The notes beneath the pieces were generated by a model that saw only the letters and a list, made by a program, of their open reading frames with translations, was not told the origin of the DNA and did not search any database. Shown one piece after another: positions 1-7,612 of a stretch of 64,000 nucleotides of DNA. Positions within the stretch are counted from its first letter, which is position 1. Each line of letters begins with the position of its first letter. The stretch covers positions 53,690-117,689 of the forward strand of contig CAJYXJ010000015.1 in NCBI GenBank assembly GCA_913778085.1, given 5' to 3'. The translations under genes and the position numbers were made by a program. Origin of the DNA: an uncultured Chryseobacterium sp. Its GTDB lineage: Bacteria; Bacteroidota; Bacteroidia; Flavobacteriales; Weeksellaceae.

Positions 1-223
1 AAGCAGCTGCACTGATCGGGTTCTGCTTCTGAATTTCTTTCGCTGTAAAAGTGGAAATCGCCGTACTGGATTCTATTTTGGGTTTTGGTCTCGAGTTACC
101 GGTAATTACTACTTGATCAATAGACTTGGTTCTCGTAAAATCCTGTGCAGTATCCTGAGCATAGGTGTTATTGAAATAAAGGGTCGCAATTCCGGCCAGC
201 AAAAAAATTGATTTGTTTTTCAT
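1..223 (-). CDS. TonB-dependent receptor, N-terminal part (cut by window edge)
   Basis: Only the first 74 codons are present; the gene runs off the left edge. They show a signal peptide (MKNKSIFLLAGIATLYF, then a TYAQ cleavage site), a TonB-box-like segment (IDQVVITGN) and the start of a plug domain (STFTAKEIQKQNPISAA). That order is typical of an outer-membrane TonB-dependent receptor. It starts 28 nt after the trehalase gene on the same strand, so it is probably the third gene of the trehalose operon and may import trehalose or a related sugar. The substrate is inferred from context only. Confidence 0.8.
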   Translation of the reverse strand, partial: MKNKSIFLLAGIATLYFNNTYAQDTAQDFTRTKSIDQVVITGNSRPKPKIESSTAISTFTAKEIQKQNPISAAA

Positions 224-251
224 ATTCAAAATGTTTTTATATAGTTTATTT

Positions 252-1730
252 TTAATTTTGTTTTAATTGAAGGTAAACCCCATTTGTCCACCCAAAACCG
301 TCCTGATTAGGATATTCTCCGCCTCCGGCAATAGTCTCGATGTCTAAAGCATTGTATTTTTCCATTAGTTTTCCGGTGTTTTTATAAACTCTTTCTACAT
401 TGGCGCACCAGTTATTTTTAATTTTTCCTGCCAGATCATCAAAGCCGTAATTCTTCATCGCTTTAAATCCGAGCCACTGATACGGCGCCCAAGCATTCGG
501 AAGATCCCATTGCTGACCTGAATTTTTTGTCGTCGTTACCAACCCGCCCTGATACAGAAATTTTTCTTCAATATTTTTAGCAACAGCCGCTGCCTGATTT
601 TCAGTGGCGATTTTCATGAATAAAGGATAAAGAGCAGCAATATGTTCAGACGGTGTTTTTGTGTTTTTTTGAATATGATAATCTTTGTACGTTCCGGAAT
701 TTTCTTCCCAGAAATACTGATCAACCATTTGTCTTCGCTTTGCTGCTTTTTTAGAATAATCAATTTCTTTTTCAGTCAATTTTTGAAGTGATGAAGATAT
801 TGCCAGTGTTTTTTCCAAATGCCATAAAAGGCAGTTCAGATCCACTTCGGCAAGATTCAAGGTTTCAATAGTCTGTATATGTTCTGCGTCTGCAAACCAT
901 CTGCTGGAGAAATCCCAACCCGATTCACAGGCACTCCTGATATTCCTGTAGAACTCCGTTCCTGCATTTTCACTATCGTTGATATCAATCAGGTAACTTT
1001 CTGGCCGCGGTTCGTTTTCCGCATCGTAATACCTGTTCAAAATATCTCCACCATCCGTTTTTACTACCCGTTTTACTGCCGAGCCGTTTTCCAGCTGCGC
1101 CGCTCCGTCCATCCAGAAAGCATATTCCTTTTCCAATGCATCATAATAGGTAACGTATACGGACTCATCACCCGTGGTTTCAAAAAGCAGATCCAGCATC
1201 AGCGAAAAATAAGGCGGCTGAGAGCGGGTAAGAAAATGCGTGCGGCTTCCGTTAGGTACAAAACCGTATTCCCGGATCAGGTAAGCACAGTTTTCAATAA
1301 TATTTTCCATCATTTTAAGCCGTCCGGAAACCTGCAGACCCAGCATAATGAAATAACTGTCCCAGTAAAAAAACTCGTTGAAGCGACCCCCGGGCACCAC
1401 ATAAGGCTCAGGAAGCCTGAGTAAAGTTCCCTTTTCTTCATATGAAGTCCTGGTAAGCTCATCCCAAAGCCTTTCGATATGATCTTCAATCGGTAAATGG
1501 TCTTCTTTCTGAAGGGAAACTTTGGCTCCCAGAAATTCAAAATTTGAAAGGATAAATTTTTTCAGGTTGAAATCCATCATCAGCTTTTCCCTGTGGTATT
1601 TCTCATTAATTTCGGGAACCGGAAACAGCGGAACCGCATCGGTCATCATTTTCTGGTCTTCAAAAATTTCAGATCTCTGGACCTCATCAAAAAGATCCTG
1701 AATTTCATGTATATATAACGGTTGGTTCAT
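252..1730 (-). CDS. treF: Trehalase, GH37 family
   Basis: Hydrolyses trehalose to two glucose molecules. Both family signatures are visible: PGGRFNEFFYWDSYF at residues 113-127 and QWDLPNAWAP at 407-416. The glycine-rich GGGEYPNQDGFGWTNG segment near residue 470 and a GWDFSSRW segment near residue 270 carry the expected catalytic Glu and Asp. There is no signal peptide, so the enzyme should be cytoplasmic, as in TreF rather than TreA. The length of 492 aa is normal for the cytoplasmic form. The start lies 2 nt from the stop of the upstream MFS gene, indicating tight operon coupling: transporter first, then hydrolase, then TonB receptor. Confidence 0.93.
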   Translation of the reverse strand: MNQPLYIHEIQDLFDEVQRSEIFEDQKMMTDAVPLFPVPEINEKYHREKLMMDFNLKKFILSNFEFLGAKVSLQKEDHLPIEDHIERLWDELTRTSYEEKGTLLRLPEPYVVPGGRFNEFFYWDSYFIMLGLQVSGRLKMMENIIENCAYLIREYGFVPNGSRTHFLTRSQPPYFSLMLDLLFETTGDESVYVTYYDALEKEYAFWMDGAAQLENGSAVKRVVKTDGGDILNRYYDAENEPRPESYLIDINDSENAGTEFYRNIRSACESGWDFSSRWFADAEHIQTIETLNLAEVDLNCLLWHLEKTLAISSSLQKLTEKEIDYSKKAAKRRQMVDQYFWEENSGTYKDYHIQKNTKTPSEHIAALYPLFMKIATENQAAAVAKNIEEKFLYQGGLVTTTKNSGQQWDLPNAWAPYQWLGFKAMKNYGFDDLAGKIKNNWCANVERVYKNTGKLMEKYNALDIETIAGGGEYPNQDGFGWTNGVYLQLKQN

Positions 1731-1732
1731 TT

Positions 1733-2962
1733 TTAATTTTTGGGTTGTATTTTTAATTTATTCATAAGCACAGCAGAAACAATGAGTAAGGAAAGCGGAA
1801 TCAGCGAAAGATAAAAGGCCTTTTGCCCGCTGAACTCCTGGAATACGAATCCGGTAATCACAGAGCCTATCGTTCCTCCTATAGCAGAGAAAACCACGAT
1901 CAGACCGGACATCGAGCTGTGCAGGTATTTAGGAACGGATGCCAGGATCACGGAGTTGATGCTCGGATAAATAGGAGCCAGCAAACCACCCATCAGCGGA
2001 AACAGGTATATGACCAGAGGCGCATTCAGCCAGGTAGTCCCTTCGCCTATATACAACTCATTCGTCAAAGGCAATACTAAAAGAATACTTACCCCAAATC
2101 CTACGATACAGAACGAAACCACATAGATCCAGCTGAATTTTTTTGAAAAAAATCCGGAAAGAAATCTTCCCAGCGCAAAAGCTCCTGCCAGCACCGCACC
2201 CGCCTGGATGCTCATCGAAGTCGGCATCTTTAAAATATCTTTATAAAAAGTCGGTGTCCAGGTCTGAAAGCTCTGCTCCACCAGCACAAACAGAAAGGCG
2301 CAAAGCAAAAAGAAGAGTACTTTTTTATACCTGAATAAACTTACACTGTTTCTCAAATCTCCGATAAGATCAGTTTTTTCACTTTTGGCATCACGTTCAT
2401 CCAGCTTTGAAAAGAACAGGAATATGAAAGACAAAGCGGAAAGCCCTCCCAAAACCCAATATACCCTCAGCCAGTGGGTCGATCCGGGATCACGGTCATC
2501 GGTAAACAGACTGAACATAATATTTCCCATCAAGACCCCGATCATGAAAAACCCTTCCAGATACCCCATAAAGCTGGAATGCTCCTTATCTGTAGAAGTC
2601 ACCAGCCCAATGGAAGTAAAGACAGAAATTTTGATCAGTGCGAAAGACACCCCTACCACAGCAAATAAAAGCTTAAAAAACCAGAAGGCATCGGCAAAAG
2701 GCATGATAAAGCACATACAGGTCACCATCAGCAGGGCTGCCAGCATGGAATTCCGTATTCCTATCTTCGGCAGGAAAGACGCCAGGATGAATGAGCAGAT
2801 GGCAATCGGCAGGTCTTTGAAACCTTCCAGCACACTTGCATGAGACTTGGTAATGCCGAAGTTCTGCTGCACCTGTAAAATCACGGTTCCTACTGAATTC
2901 AGCAGAATAGCAAAGACAAAATAGTTCAGAAATAAGACTGCCCTGATGTTGAAATTTTTCAT
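1733..2962 (-). CDS. MFS transporter, probably for trehalose or another sugar
   Basis: A 409-residue polytopic membrane protein with about twelve hydrophobic segments, ending in a short basic tail. The size and layout fit the major facilitator superfamily in the inner membrane. It is the first gene of a minus-strand operon and is followed 2 nt later by a cytoplasmic trehalase, so import of intact trehalose is the most economical role. That substrate is inferred from context; nothing in the protein proves it. A TATCTTAG sequence about 20 nt before the start could be a -7 box. An AraC regulator is transcribed divergently 123 bp away and may control it. Confidence 0.85.
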   Translation of the reverse strand: MKNFNIRAVLFLNYFVFAILLNSVGTVILQVQQNFGITKSHASVLEGFKDLPIAICSFILASFLPKIGIRNSMLAALLMVTCMCFIMPFADAFWFFKLLFAVVGVSFALIKISVFTSIGLVTSTDKEHSSFMGYLEGFFMIGVLMGNIMFSLFTDDRDPGSTHWLRVYWVLGGLSALSFIFLFFSKLDERDAKSEKTDLIGDLRNSVSLFRYKKVLFFLLCAFLFVLVEQSFQTWTPTFYKDILKMPTSMSIQAGAVLAGAFALGRFLSGFFSKKFSWIYVVSFCIVGFGVSILLVLPLTNELYIGEGTTWLNAPLVIYLFPLMGGLLAPIYPSINSVILASVPKYLHSSMSGLIVVFSAIGGTIGSVITGFVFQEFSGQKAFYLSLIPLSLLIVSAVLMNKLKIQPKN

Positions 2963-3032
2963 TTACGTACTTTCTTGCCGGCTAAGATAGAAGCATTTGC
3001 CTTAACGTTAATTTAACACAGTAAATCAATAT

Positions 3033-3063
3033 TTGAACAATATTAATATAATTATTATTTTAG
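3033..3063 (+). promoter_or_regulatory. Promoter of the AraC regulator gene
   Basis: TTG at 3033-3035 and TATTTTAG at 3056-3063 are separated by 20 bp. This fits the Bacteroidota sigma promoter (TTG, then TAnnTTTG) with one mismatch in the -7 box. It lies in the 123-bp divergent region shared with the trehalose operon, so both directions could be regulated together. Confidence 0.5.
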
Positions 3064-3085
3064 CGCCTTAAATAGCATTAAAATA

Positions 3086-3991
3086 ATGAAAGTTGCTTTT
3101 GAGAGAATTATCCCCGATGAAAGAAACTCCTTCCGCACGCTGCATAATACCGTACTGATTTCAGGCTTCAGGTGGGAGTACCATTACCATCCCGAAATCG
3201 AGCTGGTCTGCGTAGTTGCCGGAAGCGGAACCCGGCATGTAGGCTATCATAAAAGCAATTATACCAACGGAGACCTGGTTCTGATCGGCTCCAATATTCC
3301 GCATTCCGGATTCGGGTTGAATTCGATTGATCCGCATGAGGAAATTGTACTTCAGTTCAAAGAGGAAATCCTCCAGTTCCCGCCGGAGGAGGTAGAATCC
3401 AGATCTATCAAAGATCTTCTGGAACGTTCCAAATACGGAATCCTTTTTCACCAGAATATCAAAAACATCATGCTTCCGAAGCTGCAGCTGATGGTAGAAA
3501 CGGAAGGCTACAAAAGATACCTGATGCTGCTGGAAATCCTGTTTGAACTTTCACAGTGTACCGACTACGATCTTCTGAACAAAGAAATTATGCCCTACAC
3601 GATTATTTCTAAAAACAAGACCCGCCTCGAAAATATTTTCACTTTTGTCGAGCACCATTATGATCGGGAGATCAATATCGAAGAAGTAGCCGAACTGGCC
3701 AACCTCACCCTGCCCGCCTTCTGCAATTTTTTCAAGAAAGCAACAAAGATTACCTTTACGGAATTTGTAAACCGGTACCGCATCAACAAAGCATGCCTGA
3801 TGATGGCACAGGATAAAACGATTTCAGAATGCAGCTACAGCTGCGGGTTTAATAACGTTACCTATTTCAACCGGATGTTTAAAAAGTATACGGAAAAAAC
3901 CCCTTCAGAGTTTATGAAAAATTTTTCGCACAACAAGGTGAGTGTCGATTTAAATCCTGAAAAGAAAATAAAGCCCAACTCAGGCTTCTGA
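3086..3991 (+). CDS. AraC family transcriptional regulator
   Basis: A 301-residue regulator. The N-terminal half looks like a cupin ligand-binding domain (HYHPEIELVCVVAGSG, then GDLVLIGSNIPHSG near residues 65-80). The C-terminal part, about residues 190-290, is a double helix-turn-helix AraC domain, with IEEVAELANLTLPAFCNFFK and the conserved SYSCGFNNVTYFNRMFKK segment. It is divergent from the MFS-trehalase operon, which suggests it senses a sugar and controls that operon. There is no direct evidence for the ligand. Confidence 0.9.
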   Translation: MKVAFERIIPDERNSFRTLHNTVLISGFRWEYHYHPEIELVCVVAGSGTRHVGYHKSNYTNGDLVLIGSNIPHSGFGLNSIDPHEEIVLQFKEEILQFPPEEVESRSIKDLLERSKYGILFHQNIKNIMLPKLQLMVETEGYKRYLMLLEILFELSQCTDYDLLNKEIMPYTIISKNKTRLENIFTFVEHHYDREINIEEVAELANLTLPAFCNFFKKATKITFTEFVNRYRINKACLMMAQDKTISECSYSCGFNNVTYFNRMFKKYTEKTPSEFMKNFSHNKVSVDLNPEKKIKPNSGF

Positions 3992-4006
3992 TATGTTTTA
4001 AACAAT

Positions 4007-4159
4007 TGTGGATAACTCTAAGAAAGACTGTGATCATCCAGATATAAAAAACAGGAACAGGCATTATAAATTATCTAAAAATCAGATAATAAAACATTAA
4101 AAAAGTTGAAAATTTATTAATATTTATCCACAATCACAGGTGGATAAGTTTGTGGATAA
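4007..4159. other. DnaA-box cluster with AT-rich stretch; candidate oriC or DnaA-regulated site
   Basis: Three perfect DnaA boxes are visible: TGTGGATAA at 4007-4015, TTATCCACA at 4124-4132 and TGTGGATAA at 4151-4159. A one-mismatch copy, GGTGGATAA, is at 4139-4147. About 100 bp of very AT-rich sequence (4040-4123) lies between the first box and the other three and could be the unwinding element. The site sits between the end of the AraC gene and a convergent gene, in otherwise noncoding DNA. Large genes to the left are mostly on the minus strand and those to the right mostly on the plus strand, as expected around an origin. dnaA is not in the window. Confidence 0.6.
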
Positions 4160-4186
4160 GTTTTCAACAGCCGGTAATTCTGCATT

Positions 4187-4216
4187 AAAAAAGCTGCTCC
4201 AAAAAAGAACAGCTTT
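4187..4216 (-). terminator. Terminator of the thioredoxin-like gene
   Basis: AAGCTGCTC (4191-4199) pairs with GAACAGCTT (4207-4215) with one mismatch. Read on the minus strand the stem is followed by a run of T. It lies 27 nt after the stop of the minus-strand gene starting at 4796. Confidence 0.6.
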
Positions 4217-4241
4217 CTATATTTTAATGACAGGATTAAAA

Positions 4242-4796
4242 TTATTTCCATTTGATATTGCATCCCATGCTCGGTTTCTGGATTTCTTCCTGCGGCTCAC
4301 CCAATAAAAGATTTTCAAAAGCGATGATCAGGTCCTCTCCTGTTACTTCCTTGTGATTTCCGGGTCTGGAATCATCCATTTGCCCCCTGTAGATCAGATC
4401 CAGTTTCTCATCAAAGAAAAAGAAATCCGGTGTGCAAGCTGCATCATACGCTTTAGCAATGGCCTGGCTCTCATCATACAGATAAGGAAAATCAAAATTT
4501 CTTTCAATCTGGAACTCGATCATTTTTTCCGGAGCATCTGCCGGATATTTTTCTACGTCGTTGGCATTGATCGCAATAAATTCAATTCCCCTTTCGTTGT
4601 AATCTTCATAAAGCTCATTCAGCTTATCGATAACATGAAGTACAAACGGGCAATGGTTGCACATAAAGATGACCAAAGTCCCCTTTTCTCCTTTCAGATC
4701 ATCCAGTGACTGAATTTCGTTGCTTTTAGACGGGTTTGGCAGTTCAAAAAACGGTGCTTTTGTACCAAGATCGATCATATTTGAAGGCGTGTTCAT
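4242..4796 (-). CDS. Thioredoxin-fold redoxin (AhpC/TSA-like)
   Basis: A soluble protein of about 184 aa with a redoxin fold. The active-site region reads LVIFMCNHCPFV, giving a CNHC pair in the CxxC position. It also has a GTKAPFFELPNP start and a CTPDFFFFDEK segment typical of the peroxiredoxin/TlpA-like thioredoxin family. It probably reduces thiols or peroxides in the cytoplasm. A longer reading could begin at TTG 4817, but that TTG is part of a TATCTTTG -7 box (4815-4822), so the ATG at 4796 is the better start. It appears to be a single-gene unit with its own promoter and terminator. Confidence 0.85.
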   Translation of the reverse strand: MNTPSNMIDLGTKAPFFELPNPSKSNEIQSLDDLKGEKGTLVIFMCNHCPFVLHVIDKLNELYEDYNERGIEFIAINANDVEKYPADAPEKMIEFQIERNFDFPYLYDESQAIAKAYDAACTPDFFFFDEKLDLIYRGQMDDSRPGNHKEVTGEDLIIAFENLLLGEPQEEIQKPSMGCNIKWK

Positions 4797-4814
4797 AACT
4801 TTTTTATTTAAGCA

Positions 4815-4822
4815 CAAAGATA
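4815..4822 (-). promoter_or_regulatory. -7 promoter box of the thioredoxin-like gene
   Basis: TATCTTTG on the minus strand is an exact match to TAnnTTTG, 18 nt before the ATG. It overlaps an in-frame TTG and so rules out that upstream start. Confidence 0.7.
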
Positions 4823-4859
4823 AAAATTTCTTTGATTAAATGTAGGGAAGAAGGAAGCC

Positions 4860-5096
4860 GGATGCTGGAAGTTTATTCGGCAACATTACAAATAGTCATA
4901 CCTAATCGTTTGCTACCCCTGTCAGTAGGAAATCTATTTAAAAATCCTGACTTATAAAACTGACCTTTGGCTCCTATCCTAATAACCTACTGAAAATAAA
5001 TTAATAGGATTGAGTTCACATCAGATATGACCGTAACTGTTCAATTAATTTCTACAAAAGCTTAAAAACTAATGACTAACAAAACTTCCAGCATCC
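4860..5096. repeat. Intergenic element bounded by a perfect 15-bp inverted repeat
   Basis: GGATGCTGGAAGTTT at 4860-4874 is repeated in perfect inverted form at 5082-5096. The similarity extends imperfectly outward in GGAAG-type steps (4846-4859 and 5097-5115). The 207-bp interior has no convincing ORF. This looks like a small non-autonomous repeat (MITE- or REP-like). No target duplication is evident. Confidence 0.55.
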
Positions 5097-5142
5097 ATTC
5101 TCCCGACTTCCAGCCCATTTAAAAGTTAAACTTTAAATTTTA

Positions 5143-5188
5143 TTTGGAAGTTATAATCAAAAGTTTGTAGTTTTGCTAACACTGTTAG
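5143..5188 (+). promoter_or_regulatory. tetR promoter with overlapping operator
   Basis: TTTGG at 5143-5147 and TAGTTTTG at 5168-5175 are separated by 20 bp, an excellent Bacteroidota promoter. Directly after it, at 5176-5188, is CTAACACTGTTAG, a perfect CTAAC-N3-GTTAG palindrome over the transcription start. Three near-copies occur before the efflux genes. This placement implies that the TetR protein represses its own gene. Confidence 0.75.
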
Positions 5189-5201
5189 ACAAATAAAAAT
5201 C

Positions 5202-5798
5202 ATGGGTTTACATGAACGCCGTCAGAGAGAAAAAGAAAATATACGTACCAGTATTCTGGAGGCGGCATTTTCTCTGGCTAAAACCGAGGGTTGGGCTTCA
5301 CTTTCCATGAGAAAGATCGCCGATGCCATTGAATACAGCGCACCGGTAGTCTATGATCATTTCGAAAACAAGGAAGCCATCCTTTACGAAATTTCATTAA
5401 ACGGTTTTCATTGTCTGCACATCGAACTTTTGAAAGCTCAGCAGGCTCATGATATTCCTGAAGACAAACTAAAGGCGATTGTAGATGCTTACTGGAAGTT
5501 TGCTTTCAAGAACAAAGAATATTACCAGCTGATGTTCGGATTGGGAATGCAGTGCAGCGGAAAAGGAATGATGAAACAGGAATTTTCTTCTTTTCAGGAT
5601 ATGCTTTACGAAGGAACTTTGGAAATTATTAAGAAGAAAGGTTCAAATCCTGATAATGCCTGCCACTCATCTCATGCCTTATTTTCAGCAGTACACGGGC
5701 TGATCTCCATTATGATGATGCGTAATGATGATATCCCTTCTACCATGAATAAGACGACCCTGGACGAAACCGTTTCGGCATTTATTAAGTCTTTGTAA
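5202..5798 (+). CDS. TetR family repressor of the adjacent efflux operon
   Basis: A 198-residue regulator. The N-terminal helix-turn-helix lies at about residues 12-58 (SILEAAFSLAKTEGWASLSM, IADAIEYSAPVVYDHFENKE), the standard TetR DNA-binding domain. The rest is an all-helical ligand and dimer domain. The operator palindrome over its own promoter recurs three times in the 311-bp gap before the RND efflux genes. It therefore most likely represses both itself and the pump until an inducing compound binds. The inducer is unknown. Confidence 0.9.
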   Translation: MGLHERRQREKENIRTSILEAAFSLAKTEGWASLSMRKIADAIEYSAPVVYDHFENKEAILYEISLNGFHCLHIELLKAQQAHDIPEDKLKAIVDAYWKFAFKNKEYYQLMFGLGMQCSGKGMMKQEFSSFQDMLYEGTLEIIKKKGSNPDNACHSSHALFSAVHGLISIMMMRNDDIPSTMNKTTLDETVSAFIKSL

Positions 5799-5817
5799 AT
5801 TTTTTTTGAACTTAAAA

Positions 5818-6037
5818 TTAACACCGTTAGGATTATTAACACTTAATTATTTTACAAAAAAAGAAAAATGTATTAAAATTTCATCTCATTACTTAACACT
5901 GTTAGTAAAAATAACGCAATATATAATTTATTTAACATATTTCAAACAACATTAAAATTATTCCTTTATGAAAGCAGCTATCTGAAATTGCCTCTACTAA
6001 TTTTTTATATTTTTTAATTAAATATTAACACCGTTAG
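5818..6037 (+). promoter_or_regulatory. Three TetR-type operators upstream of the RND efflux genes
   Basis: TTAACACCGTTAG (5818-5830), TTAACACTGTTAG (5893-5905) and TTAACACCGTTAG (6025-6037) share the TAAC-N3-GTTA core with the operator at the tetR promoter. They fill an otherwise noncoding gap. A possible promoter (TTG at 5988-5990, TATATTTT at 6006-6013) lies just before the third copy. Repression, perhaps with looping between sites, is inferred. Confidence 0.7.
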
Positions 6038-6109
6038 GAAATATAACAGAATTTACATTAGGAAACGTCATTATTAAATCTAACATTTCATTAAAAATTT
6101 AAACTCAAC

Positions 6110-7270
6110 ATGAAAATATTTGGAAAAACGAGGATTATTGTACTGATCGCCAGTATTATCCTTCTACAAAACTGTACCCAGGCTGCAGAAAGTTCCAGTG
6201 GCGCTCCTCGTGCTCCCGAACTTCCCGTTTATACGGTAATCTCTTCTCCTGCTACTGTTTATCAGGAATTCCCTACAGCCCTGGAAGGAAAAAACAATGT
6301 GGAAATCCGCTCACAGGTCGATGGTTACCTGGATAAAATCTACGTGGAGGAAGGTGCTTACGTAAGAGCCGGGCAGCCTTTATTTAAAATCGATTCAAGA
6401 AGCTACGGCGAGCAGATGAACATGGCATCCGCCAATCTGCAAGCAGCCAATGCAAATATTCAGAAGGCCAAAGTAGAAGTTGACCGGCTGGAGCCTCTGG
6501 TTGCTGCAAAAGTAGTTTCAGATGTCCAATTAAGAACAGCCAAAGCAAATTATGCTGCCGCCGTAGCCGCCGCTTCACAGGCTAAGGCATCCGTGGGAAG
6601 CGCAAGGATTAATGTAGGATTTACGACCATTACCGCTCCGGTAAGCGGTTATATCGGAAGGATTCCGTACAAAAAAGGAAGCCTGATTTCGAGAACCGAC
6701 CCTAGTCCATTGACACTATTATCGGACATCAGCGAAATCTACGCGTATTTTTCTTTAAGTGAACTGGATTTTATCGCCTTCCAGAAGAAATATCCCGGCG
6801 CCACTTTAAATGAAAAACTGAAAAATATGCCGATGGTAGAACTGGTTATTGCAGACAACACCATCTATCCTCAAAAAGGAAAGATGAGCATCGTTGACGG
6901 ACAGTTCGATAAAACGACCGGAGCCATCAGCGTCCGTGCCGTATTCCCGAATGCCGGAGGAATCCTGAGGACCGGAAATACCGGAAGGGTTCGTATGCCG
7001 CAGTTATTCGGCAAAACGTTGGTTATTCCGCAGGAATCTACTTACGAAATTCAGGATAAAACCTATGTGTATGTACTGGGGAAAGATCATAAAGTAACCG
7101 GAAAACCTGTTAAAATTTCAGGAAAAACAGACAGTTACTACTTTATTTCCGAAGGAATTGCTGCCGGGGCTAAAATTGTATTTACCGGATTGGGGACTCT
7201 TAAAGATGGGGTTTCCATCAAACCGAAAGCGATTTCTTCCGACAGCCTTCTCAGAGCAAGACCTTTATAA
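6110..7270 (+). CDS. RND efflux periplasmic adaptor (membrane fusion) lipoprotein
   Basis: A 386-residue AcrA/MexA-type adaptor linking the inner-membrane RND pump to the outer-membrane channel. The N-terminus is a lipoprotein signal (IILLQNC). The lipoyl half-motifs are clear: VEIRSQVDGYLDKIYVEEGA with GQPLFKID, and later TITAPVSGYIGR. An alpha-hairpin rich in Ala and Asn lies between them, about residues 105-165, and the beta-barrel domain follows. It is first in the order adaptor, permease, outer-membrane factor, and is preceded by three TetR-type operators. Confidence 0.93.
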   Translation: MKIFGKTRIIVLIASIILLQNCTQAAESSSGAPRAPELPVYTVISSPATVYQEFPTALEGKNNVEIRSQVDGYLDKIYVEEGAYVRAGQPLFKIDSRSYGEQMNMASANLQAANANIQKAKVEVDRLEPLVAAKVVSDVQLRTAKANYAAAVAAASQAKASVGSARINVGFTTITAPVSGYIGRIPYKKGSLISRTDPSPLTLLSDISEIYAYFSLSELDFIAFQKKYPGATLNEKLKNMPMVELVIADNTIYPQKGKMSIVDGQFDKTTGAISVRAVFPNAGGILRTGNTGRVRMPQLFGKTLVIPQESTYEIQDKTYVYVLGKDHKVTGKPVKISGKTDSYYFISEGIAAGAKIVFTGLGTLKDGVSIKPKAISSDSLLRARPL

Positions 7271-7612
7271 ACGTTCAAACTTTTACTTTTTAACCACAAA
7301 AGTCACAAAAGCTTTTAGACACATGAGTCACATGAGATTTTAAGTTTATAATATTACGTATATCTTTAGAAAACAGAAGAATAAAAATCAAAGATTTTCA
7401 TGAGGTTATTCTGCTTTAAATTCTCAGTTTTTCATCTAGAAAGGATATGAACTGCATTATTTAAGTGCAATCATCTGTGTAGATCCGTGAAATCTGTGGG
7501 AAAAAATGCAACCACAAAAGCTTTAAACATTAGCGATTTATCTTAAACCCGACGAAATATTTCTGTGCCTTTTGTTGTGAAAACAAAAGTTCCATTAAAA
7601 AATAAACTTCTT
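7271..7612. other. 342-bp noncoding gap inside the efflux operon
   Basis: No gene is visible. The stretch holds degenerate repeated phrases, such as ACCACAAAAG twice (7293 and 7510 regions) and a GTGTAGATCCGTGAAATCTG segment near 7480. These look like dispersed intergenic repeat remnants. No good terminator was found, so read-through from the adaptor to the permease remains possible. Confidence 0.4.

Noticed and set aside
4797-4817. TTG start for the thioredoxin-like gene
   Set aside because: The TTG lies within a perfect TATCTTTG promoter box; the same holds at 29186, 27963, 34164, 36449 and 59575.
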